A stretch of 51,115 bases of DNA from Oscillospiraceae bacterium (GTDB taxonomy: Bacteria > Bacillota > Clostridia > Oscillospirales > WRJC01), in NCBI GenBank assembly GCA_009780985.1, contig WQYZ01000006.1, forward strand, positions 1-51,115, read 5' to 3'. The position numbers were made by a program, and so were the translations under genes. Below are positions 44,992 to 51,115 of this stretch, piece by piece; within the stretch, counting starts at the first letter, position 1; each line of letters opens with the position of its first letter. The notes beneath the pieces are model-generated. The model saw only the letters and a program-made list of their open reading frames with translations, did no database searches and was not told where the DNA came from.

Positions 44992-45822
44992 CTATACATT
45001 ACTATCATACGGATATTCCAAAACGAGTCCGTCATATGCAAGCATCAGTCCTTTTTCCTCTGCAATCGGGCTGTATTCGTCGTGCGGCGGGCACCAGTGC
45101 GGAGCCATATGCGTCAGGTAATAATCCGGCTTATCTCTCCATAAATTATTTGCGTTAAAAAACTCTAATAACCGCAGATTCTTCTCAAAACCCATGTGAG
45201 TCTGCGAATCGTCGCCGAAGCCGAAAGTGCCTTCTGTGATAATAAAATCATATTTATAACTTTTCAACGCTTCAAGCGTTTTATCAAAAGGCCAGCCTGT
45301 GTCGGTCAAATATAAAAAAGTGCGGTTTTTACGGGTGATTATGTAGTTTATTGAGTGTGTTTTACCGTCGTTATGGTTTCCATCCAAAGTAAAAATCTCA
45401 AGTCCGTCCGCATAGTATTTTTTAAAAGGTTCGACGACATTAAACTGCATATTCCAGCTCATTTTGTCATATCTGTCGTTGTTTAAGAGCGTATCTTCCA
45501 CTTGTTTGCTGCCAAAAGTATTTAATTCAGGCAGTTGCGTAAATACTGCCATCCTTGTCCAAAGCGTATGCGTATTAAAATGATCTTTATGCGAATGCGT
45601 CACTAACAGGGTTTTTATTTTCCGTATATTCACCCCGAAGCGTTCAGCCTGTATATGTACCGTTTTGCCTATATCAATCATCACATCGTCGTCTAAAATT
45701 ACAGAACTATTGCGGCGGATATTTTTTCCTCCCCATTTGCGGGCTTTTTCGCAGTTTTCACATTCGCACCAAATACCGGGATATTCTTCCCCTGCAGAAG
45801 TGCCCAAAAATATTATTCTCAT
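44992..45822 (-). CDS. Metallo-beta-lactamase fold hydrolase (PhnP-like)
   Basis: A 276-residue protein. MRIIFLGTSAGEEYPGIWCE followed by CENCEKARKWGGKNIRRNSS is like the N terminus of PhnP-type phosphodiesterases, with a Cys pair that may hold a structural metal. LLVTHSHKDHFNTH near residue 78 is the zinc motif, LYLTDTGWPFD near 175 the bridging aspartate, and YLTHMAPHW near 245 a later histidine. It probably hydrolyses a phosphodiester or cyclic compound; the substrate is unknown. GGGGAG lies upstream of the ATG. It appears to be a single-gene unit. Confidence 0.8.
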   Translation of the reverse strand: MRIIFLGTSAGEEYPGIWCECENCEKARKWGGKNIRRNSSVILDDDVMIDIGKTVHIQAERFGVNIRKIKTLLVTHSHKDHFNTHTLWTRMAVFTQLPELNTFGSKQVEDTLLNNDRYDKMSWNMQFNVVEPFKKYYADGLEIFTLDGNHNDGKTHSINYIITRKNRTFLYLTDTGWPFDKTLEALKSYKYDFIITEGTFGFGDDSQTHMGFEKNLRLLEFFNANNLWRDKPDYYLTHMAPHWCPPHDEYSPIAEEKGLMLAYDGLVLEYPYDSNV

Positions 45823-46189
45823 AAATTACATATCTCCCCAGTTAAAACACAAGTCCCAACCTCATCGTAAAATTAATATTGTTCCATATTGCACAATTTT
45901 GTAACAGTTTACGTTAAGTTTATCAAATTAATACAAATAAATCAATATAAAATTGTAAAGTTTACGAAAGTACTGTAAACGGAAATAAAATATTAAATTT
46001 ATAATCGTAATATACGTTTTGGGAACTTTAAAATAACAACCTTGGTTTATTTTCTGTTCATAAACGATATAAGCGCGCAGACAAAAAATCCGCGCGTTTA
46101 TATAACTATTTAAAATAACCTAATTACCACTGATTTTTCCCCAGTATAATTATAGCCGAATTTTAGGATATTCTTAAAACTTTTAACGT
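45823..46189. other. 367-base AT-rich gap with one possible hairpin
   Basis: No gene is visible. A GC-rich hairpin lies at 46071-46099 (AAGCGCGC and its partner, 12-base loop) and might end minus-strand transcripts. GTTTAC-gaaagtact-GTAAAC near 45960 is a weak palindrome. Nothing else stands out. Confidence 0.4.
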
Positions 46190-46375
46190 TCAAATTTCAC
46201 TGATAATTTCTAAAGTTTTATATAATTCATTATAATATTTATTTTTTATTTGATTTATCATATTTGTGCTTTTGGTTATTAAATTAGGATCTTCTGTCAT
46301 TTTATATCTGATAATAAATTTTAGAAGTTTAATGGCTCCTTCATTAAGAGAATCTAAATTGTTTAATATTGCCAT
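46190..46375 (-). CDS. Small hypothetical protein
   Basis: A 61-residue helical, Asn/Lys/Ile-rich frame starting MAILNNLDSLNEGAIKLLKF. It overlaps in another frame the end of a truncated coding fragment (46344-46566), and could be that protein's continuation after a frameshift. No family recognised. The AT-rich composition is unlike the main gene clusters, which suggests acquired DNA. Confidence 0.35.
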   Translation of the reverse strand: MAILNNLDSLNEGAIKLLKFIIRYKMTEDPNLITKSTNMINQIKNKYYNELYKTLEIISEI

Positions 46376-46566
46376 ATTTTTCGAAAATCATACTCAATCT
46401 TTCAATCATAAGAGTAATGTGGGCGGCAATTAAATAAAAATGTTTTGTAGATATTTCATTATTAAGCAACCTATCATTAAGCAAATCAAAAAATGTTATA
46501 CCAAAAAATATATCATCGCAATTATAAAGTTTATATCCGGTTATAAATCTATTAATTTCATTATAT
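46344..46566 (-). pseudogene. Gene fragment truncated by the IS element
   Basis: An open frame of about 72 residues on the minus strand has no start codon. It begins right at the IS end and reads NEINRFITGYKLYNCDDIFF, then HFYLIAAHITLMIERLSMIF, ending at 46344. The 5-prime part is not found on the other side of the IS, where only 29 bases separate it from the GNAT stop. So DNA was lost as well as interrupted. The HI..MIERL pattern faintly recalls PRD-type regulatory domains, but this is weak. Confidence 0.5.
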
Positions 46567-47468
46567 CTGTTCTAAAACCCATGTTCAAAATTGTAAATTC
46601 CGCAAATTAGGTTGAAACGAAGCAAATGCTTCTGCTGCTTGTTGCGATAACGGTACTTGAGAATTTTGAAACACTTGAGACTGCGGTTGACGTGTTCGAT
46701 GCGGATTCTGTACTGGGCTAAACTGCGGTTGAACTCTTTCTGCTCCCCGGTAAGCTCGCCGCCCTTGGGTTTCTTGAATGGCGTTATGCTGAATAAGTGT
46801 ATGTCGCATATACCCTGAAAACCGCTGTCGCCCACAAACAAAGTATCGTCATTAAGGCGAAGACCGCTCTGCTTGTACATCTCGAAATCGTATACCGAGC
46901 CTTTGGCTTCACTGACGAAAAGTATTTTGCCACTCTGACCGTTTATTACTACCAAATCTTTTACTGTATGGCATTTTTGCTTGCCTGAATATGACTCTTT
47001 CTGTTTTTTTTAGGGCGTTCTGTTTCGCATTCCGTCACATCTGCCACTGCGATGACCACATCTGTGCCTGCCTCTTTCAGCTCGCGCTTCGCCGGCAACG
47101 CAAATGTCCCGTCCATTATCAACGTTTCTTCCACCCATTTTACCGCATCGCTTATTCGGCTTTTCGACACCTCGTAATCAAACGCTATGTTTACCATTGT
47201 TCGGTAGTCGTGATAATACCTCAGCGTTATCACCAATTTATCAAGTACGCTTAATCGGGGAAGCCGTCCTCCTTCTTTGTGCAACTCCCTACTGAGCTTG
47301 CTCAGTATATGCACTTTTTAATATCTCTAACATTTTCTCAAATGTGGACTTCTCTATCCCGAATATTTCGTGATATTCTTTTCCTTCTAATTTCTCTATT
47401 CGTTTTTCATTTTCTATCATATCTTTATTTTATCAGGTTTTTTTCCTTTCGTCAAGGGTTTAGAACAG
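46567..47468 (-). mobile_element. IS5-like insertion sequence, decayed
   Basis: A 902-bp element bounded by CTGTTCTAAAACCC (46567-46580) and its inverted partner GGGTTTAGAACAG (47456-47468). It encodes one transposase in the minus direction, now in three frames. No target-site duplication is obvious. The right end cuts into a copy of the ~52-bp repeat that follows nearby genes. The transposase type (HTH_4 plus DDE_4 pattern) points to the IS5 family. Confidence 0.75.
46572..47420 (-). pseudogene. IS5-family DDE transposase, split into three frames
   Basis: The N-terminal frame starts at ATG 47420 (MIENEKRIEKLEGKEYHEIF) and stops at 47289. The middle frame gives RLPRLSVLDKLVITLRYYHD and then VSKSRISDAVKWVEETLI (helix-turn-helix) and AVADVTECETERPKKN (first catalytic D). 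The last frame, entered by a -1 shift at the T8/A8 run 47004-47011, gives VVINGQSGKILFVSEAKGSV, then DDTLFVGDSGFQG (second D) and RIRIEHVNRSLKCFKILKYR (E). The A AAA AAC slip site is in register, so that shift may be programmed. The stop at 47289 lies in a small palindromic insertion and has probably killed the gene. Confidence 0.75.
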
Positions 47469-47477
47469 GTCTATTGT

Positions 47478-47490
47478 ATTATGCTTATTA
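47478..47490. repeat. Truncated copy of the inter-gene repeat at the IS boundary
   Basis: ATTATGCTTATTA, matching 12 of 13 bases of the end of the copy at 48570. It lies directly after the GNAT stop at 47498 and is cut by the IS end at 47468. Confidence 0.45.
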
Positions 47491-47497
47491 ATAGAGG

Positions 47498-48001
47498 CTA
47501 AAGATATTTAAAGAGATATATCTGCGCCATATCATCTTTACCATTCTCACATGGGTGGAACCCAACTGGCGTGAATCCATTACGAATGTAAAATGATAAT
47601 GCACCTCTTTCATCAGGGTCATCGGGTGTATCTGTATATAAGCATTCTGCGCCACACTCACGCAGGTGTTTTTCTGCTTCTTGACATAATAATTTTCCAT
47701 ACCCTCTGCTTCTATATTCCTCTTTTACTTCAAACATTGCTATGGTAGCTTTTGCCCCGAAACAAGCTACATTTTCAAGACCTTTATCGTACAAAAGATA
47801 TATAAATCCAAGAGGTGCTTCATCGTCTGAGTATAAGCATAGAGCTTCTCCCCCTCTTAAATATAACAACTTAATAAAGTTTTTCAACCATTCCACATGT
47901 TGTAAATTATTAGGGTCATAATGATTTCCGCATTGTACATGGCATATTTCGTCGAAAAACGTATTATAGAAATCTTTTTCATTTAAAAATTTGAAAATCA
48001 T
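47498..48001 (-). CDS. GNAT family N-acetyltransferase
   Basis: A 167-residue acetyltransferase. PLGFIYLLYD, then ATIAMFEVKEEYRSRGYGKL near residue 90 contain the acetyl-CoA pyrophosphate-binding R/Q-x-x-G-x-G/A loop (RSRGYGK). LYTDTPDDPDERGALSFYIR and NGFTPVGFHPC complete the C-terminal core. GGAG lies nine bases before the ATG. It is followed by a truncated copy of the inter-gene repeat and the IS. Acetyl acceptor unknown. Confidence 0.85.
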   Translation of the reverse strand: MIFKFLNEKDFYNTFFDEICHVQCGNHYDPNNLQHVEWLKNFIKLLYLRGGEALCLYSDDEAPLGFIYLLYDKGLENVACFGAKATIAMFEVKEEYRSRGYGKLLCQEAEKHLRECGAECLYTDTPDDPDERGALSFYIRNGFTPVGFHPCENGKDDMAQIYLFKYL

Positions 48002-48062
48002 AATTTATCTCCAATCATAATTTATTGATTATACAAATAACAATTCTTAAAGATAATTTATA

Positions 48063-48557
48063 CTATCTGGCAATCCACACATCAGAAACACCGTTTTCAA
48101 TCAGCATCTTGTTCAGTTCACCTATGTGGTGAGATAGCTCCCGCATTATATACAAGTGCAATATCATTTGGCTCGCGCCTGTCCAATACCAAGCCCACCT
48201 GCTCTCTAACGGTGATGTTAAAGATTCATCATCAAGGGATGCCAGTGCTTTTTCAGCACGGTCAAGAACGCTATCAAAATAGGCGAGAAATTCGCTCTTG
48301 CCGGGAAACTCCTCAGCTTTTGCTTCCACCCAGTTTCCATACGGGTCATTATCTCCGAAGCTGCCGGCAATCATATCGTCTATGTCAACAGCCAGATGAT
48401 AGGCAATACGGCAAGGAATATAGTATTCGTCGCCGTGCGGTTCTCTCCACCGTGATTCGGGAAATACCTCCACAATTCCTTTTATGGTTTTGAATAACGT
48501 CTGATATTGTGTTCTTACATCGTTTGCCAGTATTTCACTTATGTTGTTCTTTCCCAT
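48063..48557 (-). CDS. DinB-like superfamily protein
   Basis: A 164-residue four-helix-bundle protein. IPCRIAYHLAVDIDDMIAGS near residue 47, and ILHLYIMRELSHHIGELNKM near residue 130, place three histidines as in the metal site of the DinB/YfiT-like fold. These proteins are thought to be metal-dependent enzymes or thiol transferases in stress response. The ATG at 48557 is embedded in the edge of the repeat copy that follows the upstream gene, with AAGGG as ribosome binding site. No repeat follows its own stop. Confidence 0.8.
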   Translation of the reverse strand: MGKNNISEILANDVRTQYQTLFKTIKGIVEVFPESRWREPHGDEYYIPCRIAYHLAVDIDDMIAGSFGDNDPYGNWVEAKAEEFPGKSEFLAYFDSVLDRAEKALASLDDESLTSPLESRWAWYWTGASQMILHLYIMRELSHHIGELNKMLIENGVSDVWIAR

Positions 48558-48608
48558 AAATTACCCTTTGTTTAACATGATTTTATGTTTGCTGTCGATT
48601 ATGTTTAT
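48556..48608 (-). repeat. Inter-gene ~52-bp repeat, copy 1
   Basis: Fills the whole gap between the GNAT stop (48608) and the DinB start (48557). Its core at 48585-48608 reads ATGTTTGCTGTCGATTATG on the plus strand, with GTTTAAC at 48570. On the minus strand GTTAAAC lies just before the ribosome binding site of the next gene. Confidence 0.8.
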
Positions 48609-49123
48609 TAGCGGCATAATTGGTATGCCCTGCGCTTCCCGTCAGGTATGCCAAATTCGACCATTCCTCTGTATTCAAATCCTGCCCGTAAAATAACCTT
48701 CTGCATAATTTCATTCATTGGGTGAGTGTCGATTCTTATATCGCGGTATCCTATGCCCCCGGCTCTTTCAATGAGCCCGCGCATAAATTGCTCCGCAATG
48801 CCTTTGCCCCGGAAATCAGCGTCGATTGCCACACTATGTATAGATATATATTTTTCGTGGGAATTATCCCAACAGCCGTCTTTGATATTGGTATAACATT
48901 CATCTACACCCTCAACTAACGCGGCATATCCGCAAATTATATCTTCCTGCGAAATTAAGACATACCCCCAATTATTCGCAATATCTTCCTCCACATATTG
49001 GCTTGGACCATGTCCGTCCTGCCATTGAGAAAGTCCTTGGGATTGCAGAAATGCGCGTCCGCTTTCTAATACTGACAATATTTTTTCTATATCGTTTTTT
49101 TCGGCTATGCGTATATTCATCAT
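48608..49123 (-). CDS. GNAT family N-acetyltransferase, second
   Basis: A 171-residue acetyltransferase. IRIAEKNDIEKILSVLESGR at the N terminus, then ISIHSVAIDADFRGKGIAEQ near residue 92 carries the RGKGIA acetyl-CoA loop, and IRIDTHPMNEIMQKVILRAG near 130 the C-terminal helix. Only distantly similar to the neighbouring GNAT, so not a recent duplication. Its stop is followed directly by repeat copy 1. Substrate unknown. Confidence 0.87.
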   Translation of the reverse strand: MMNIRIAEKNDIEKILSVLESGRAFLQSQGLSQWQDGHGPSQYVEEDIANNWGYVLISQEDIICGYAALVEGVDECYTNIKDGCWDNSHEKYISIHSVAIDADFRGKGIAEQFMRGLIERAGGIGYRDIRIDTHPMNEIMQKVILRAGFEYRGMVEFGIPDGKRRAYQLCR

Positions 49124-49153
49124 AAATTTCTATCAACCCTTTTATTATGATAA

Positions 49154-49206
49154 TATAAATACTATTTGTTTAATTTATTTCTATGTTTGCTGTCGATTAT
49201 GCTTAT
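49154..49206 (-). repeat. Inter-gene ~52-bp repeat, copy 2
   Basis: Begins two bases after the stop of the GyrI-like gene at 49208. The core at 49183-49206 is identical to copy 1 at 23 of 24 bases. The outer part TATAAATACTATTTGTTTAA is shared with copy 3. Confidence 0.82.
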
Positions 49207-49207
49207 A

Positions 49208-49672
49208 CTATTCAGCTTGTATAGGAAACAAAATGCACATTTCAACGTCTTTTCCTTCAAATGCTCCGATAGGATATACCTCAATCTCAAAACCATTGTA
49301 AATCGTCATTCCGTTTATTTCCGCCCATTTCCTTATATCATCATGGTTTTTAAACAACTCCTCCATATTACGGCACGCATATTTAATGTATTTCCCCGGT
49401 GGCACAATGAACAAAGCCCAAATTTCTTCTAAATTGCCTATTTTTGTCACCGCGCAACCTGCGATATATTCATGCTTATTCGTAAGCAGATAAGCGTTAA
49501 TACCATAATCTACAGGTGGAACGAGTGCGTTTTCAATCCTATTCCGGTATTTTTCGCCGTAAGTGTTCCACATTCCCTCAAGGCTTTCTATGGTCGCAGG
49601 CAGTCCCAATTTACGATAACTTAATCCAATCACTTTTATTTCTTCATCGAGTGTAATTACTTCAATATTCAT
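49208..49672 (-). CDS. GyrI-like/effector-binding domain protein
   Basis: A 154-residue stand-alone small-molecule-binding domain of the SOUL/GyrI type, the same fold as the effector domain of AraC- and MerR-family regulators. IKVIGLSYRKLGLPATIESL at the start, then GYAVTKIG-like AGCAVTKIGNLEEIWALFIV near residue 72 and GMTIYNGFEIEVYP near 125 fit that pattern. No DNA-binding domain. Such proteins can sequester drugs or hydrolyse reactive compounds. Flanked by repeat copies 2 and 3. Confidence 0.75.
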   Translation of the reverse strand: MNIEVITLDEEIKVIGLSYRKLGLPATIESLEGMWNTYGEKYRNRIENALVPPVDYGINAYLLTNKHEYIAGCAVTKIGNLEEIWALFIVPPGKYIKYACRNMEELFKNHDDIRKWAEINGMTIYNGFEIEVYPIGAFEGKDVEMCILFPIQAE

Positions 49673-49689
49673 ATTTCCACCTCGTATTA

Positions 49690-49742
49690 TATAAATACTA
49701 TTTGTTTAACTTGTTTTTATGCTTGCTGTCGATTATGCCTAT
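49690..49742 (-). repeat. Inter-gene ~52-bp repeat, copy 3
   Basis: Lies directly after the stop of the AAC(3)-like gene (49746) and ends at the ribosome binding site of the GyrI-like gene. GTTTAAC at 49704-49710; core at 49719-49742 differs from copy 2 at two positions. Confidence 0.82.
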
Positions 49743-49745
49743 TCG

Positions 49746-50501
49746 TTACGTTAATCCATATAATTCAAACGGCTCATTCTGTAGGGCTTGTTTATACAGT
49801 TCAATCGTGTTTTTTACTTGTACCAACATACATTTTGCGTTTCCGATTAACGTATCTTTAATATATCCTTTTTCATACGCCCTGTTTTGAATAATATACC
49901 AAGGTCTCGCCGTTGGCGTCCAAGCCTCAATAAACCATTCCGATTCGGGGTAAATTTTTCTTGCTTCTTCCGATGGGATAAATTTTTTCTTGATGCCGTC
50001 GGGCAAAAAATCCTCAACATAGTGCATAGAAGACATCCGATAAATATCAACGCCCATCAAAAGCGCACAGCCGTCGGAATCAATCAAGTGTTGGAAACCC
50101 ATTGAGGCATGTTTTTCGGCTTCATGTCCCCATGCGGAAACGCGAAATATCCCTTCTCCTGTGATGACATCGGGCATTTTTCGGAATGTGTCGGATATAA
50201 TCCCCATAGCTGATTTTTCGTTATCATCATGTAAGATTTTTATTTTCAATGTCAATCCTAATTTTTTATCTGTCTCATTAAGCGGGAAGTTGGGCGAAAG
50301 TTTAAACGAGGGCGTAAGAATAGCACCGTTTGTGCCAACAACATTTTTTAATGCGTCTATTATCGTGATAGCACCGCCGTCAACATGACCGAAACTGCTG
50401 AGAGAACAATGTACTTCTAACATCATACTTGTTTTTACACCCAATGAATTAAGACCGTTTTCTATTTCCTTTTTTGTTATACAAGCAGGTATTTCCAGCA
50501 C
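49746..50501 (-). CDS. AAC(3)-family aminoglycoside N-acetyltransferase-like protein
   Basis: A 251-residue protein. MMLEVHCSLSSFGHVDGGAI near residue 27 and ALKNVVGTNGAILTPSF near 50 are hallmarks of the AAC(3)/antibiotic N-acetyltransferase family, with HASMGFQHLIDSDGCALLMG near 130 (active-site histidine) and VDIYRMSSMHYVED near 150. It may acetylate aminoglycosides or other amines using acetyl-CoA; resistance is not proven. The start is unclear: GTG 50501 overlaps the GGAGG site, while ATA at 50492 lies eight bases after it. Confidence 0.85.
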   Translation of the reverse strand: MLEIPACITKKEIENGLNSLGVKTSMMLEVHCSLSSFGHVDGGAITIIDALKNVVGTNGAILTPSFKLSPNFPLNETDKKLGLTLKIKILHDDNEKSAMGIISDTFRKMPDVITGEGIFRVSAWGHEAEKHASMGFQHLIDSDGCALLMGVDIYRMSSMHYVEDFLPDGIKKKFIPSEEARKIYPESEWFIEAWTPTARPWYIIQNRAYEKGYIKDTLIGNAKCMLVQVKNTIELYKQALQNEPFELYGLT

Positions 50502-50588
50502 CTCCGCATATTATAAATTCATTTCTCAATTCCACGATATTTCGTAGGGAATGGTTAATGCTTAAACTGTACGCAGTTCATAGGTAAT

Positions 50589-51098
50589 TTAAATACACTC
50601 GAATAATTCGTCAATGTAAGTAAATAATCCCCACGTTGTGAATGTTCCCTCGTCAATCATACGGTTAATTTCATCACGGCTTGCCCACATTGCGCCGCAG
50701 GTTTCATCAGGGGCAAGAATTATGGTTGATATATCGACATTTTGCCGGAATAGCCAAACATCAGCCAAACCGCGACCTGCAATTTCACCATGCCGTAAGT
50801 GATGTTTTATCATTCGCCCGTTCTGCGGTTCAAGAATAATGCCTAATTCCTCTTTTGTTTCTTTCAATGCAGTGGTCAGGCTTTTATCGCCCGCAACCGC
50901 ATTTCCGCCCGTACATTCCCACAAATTAGGGAATGTCTTGTTCGGCGACCTTTGCGATATAAGGTATTCGCCGTTGTCATTCTCAATCCAAATATAAACC
51001 GCAAGGTGGTATTCGCCTTTGCGCATGGACTTGCCTCGCTCGTGAACTCGTCCTGTTACATTACCATTTTCGTCTAATATATCCCAAAGTTCAGCCAA
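50589..51098 (-). CDS. Nudix hydrolase (isopentenyl-diphosphate isomerase-like subgroup)
   Basis: A 169-residue protein. GGNAVAGDKSLTTALKETKE followed by ELGI is the Nudix box; its first glutamate is replaced by aspartate and its R by K, while the catalytic EExxEE-type glutamates are kept. The N terminus AELWDILDENGNVTG and HLAVYIWIEN resemble the IPP-isomerase-like Nudix proteins of Bacillota. The TTG start at 51098 lies seven bases after GGAGG. It is the last gene in the window and has no repeat copy after its stop. Confidence 0.87.
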   Translation of the reverse strand: MAELWDILDENGNVTGRVHERGKSMRKGEYHLAVYIWIENDNGEYLISQRSPNKTFPNLWECTGGNAVAGDKSLTTALKETKEELGIILEPQNGRMIKHHLRHGEIAGRGLADVWLFRQNVDISTIILAPDETCGAMWASRDEINRMIDEGTFTTWGLFTYIDELFECI

Positions 51099-51115
51099 GT
51101 TTGTTCCTCCGTTCG

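Noticed and set aside
48556-49742. Calling the repeats true integron attC sites
   Set aside because: GTTAAAC fits the core motif, but the paired RYYYAAC box and the long imperfect hairpin are not convincingly present, and no integrase is in the window.

Overview
The window looks like a chromosomal piece of an anaerobic, spore-forming member of the Bacillota (class Clostridia). Reasons: moderate-to-low GC, strong GGAGG-type ribosome binding sites, consensus sigma-A promoters, an RNase J, an AbrB/SpoVT-type regulator, a short MetG, fucose and rhamnose sugar genes, and the start of the sporulation gene spoIVA. No tRNA, rRNA or CRISPR array was seen.

Layout. (1) 1-6092, minus strand: the end of an integrative conjugative element with a coupling ATPase (cut by the window edge), a PcfB-like protein, a DUF3991/TOPRIM protein, ParB, ParA and a DUF4037 cargo gene. 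It ends inside spoIVA: only the first 21 codons of spoIVA remain before the sequence switches to element DNA full of inverted and direct repeats. (2) 6287-27122, plus strand: a long run of co-directional genes behind a perfect TTGACA-17-TATAAT promoter. It holds two xylose-isomerase-like TIM barrels, an isocitrate-dehydrogenase-like enzyme, a solute-binding lipoprotein, RhaB, RhaA, ApbE, FucI, NagA, HAD and histidine phosphatases, two methyltransferases, a ComB-like phosphatase with an apparent ATT start, and MetG. The theme is deoxyhexose and amino-sugar use. (3) 27270-31460: a uroporphyrinogen-decarboxylase-like protein, Tgt, an AbrB-type regulator and a second solute-binding lipoprotein.

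(4) 31709-34590: a very AT-rich accessory island. It has HicA/HicB, then a tandem-repeat protein that joins an Mrr-type nuclease domain only if the reading frame shifts -1 at an in-register A7 run, then a small HEPN-like protein. This is my best candidate for an undescribed defence system. (5) 34769-45822: RNase J, a guanylyltransferase with a degenerate phosphomannomutase half and an in-frame palindromic repeat insertion, a coiled-coil protein with IPDIK-type pentapeptides, two secreted lipoproteins (one a GH5-like hydrolase), and an XRE-HTH/metallo-beta-lactamase fusion facing a divergent promoter with two matching operator-like sites. (6) 46190-51098: a decayed IS5-like element, then GNAT, DinB, GNAT, GyrI-like, AAC(3)-like and Nudix genes, all on the minus strand. 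A ~52-bp repeat directly follows the stop codon of three of these genes and a truncated copy follows a fourth, like a gene-cassette array.

The region is also rich in small palindromic repeats: MITE-like elements near 22.95 and 44.75 kb that share one hairpin, GC-rich inverted repeats near 19.2, 34.6 and 38.6 kb, a nested cruciform at 36.5-36.7 kb, and scattered ACTGAAC-type palindromes. All functions are read from sequence motifs; no database search was run.
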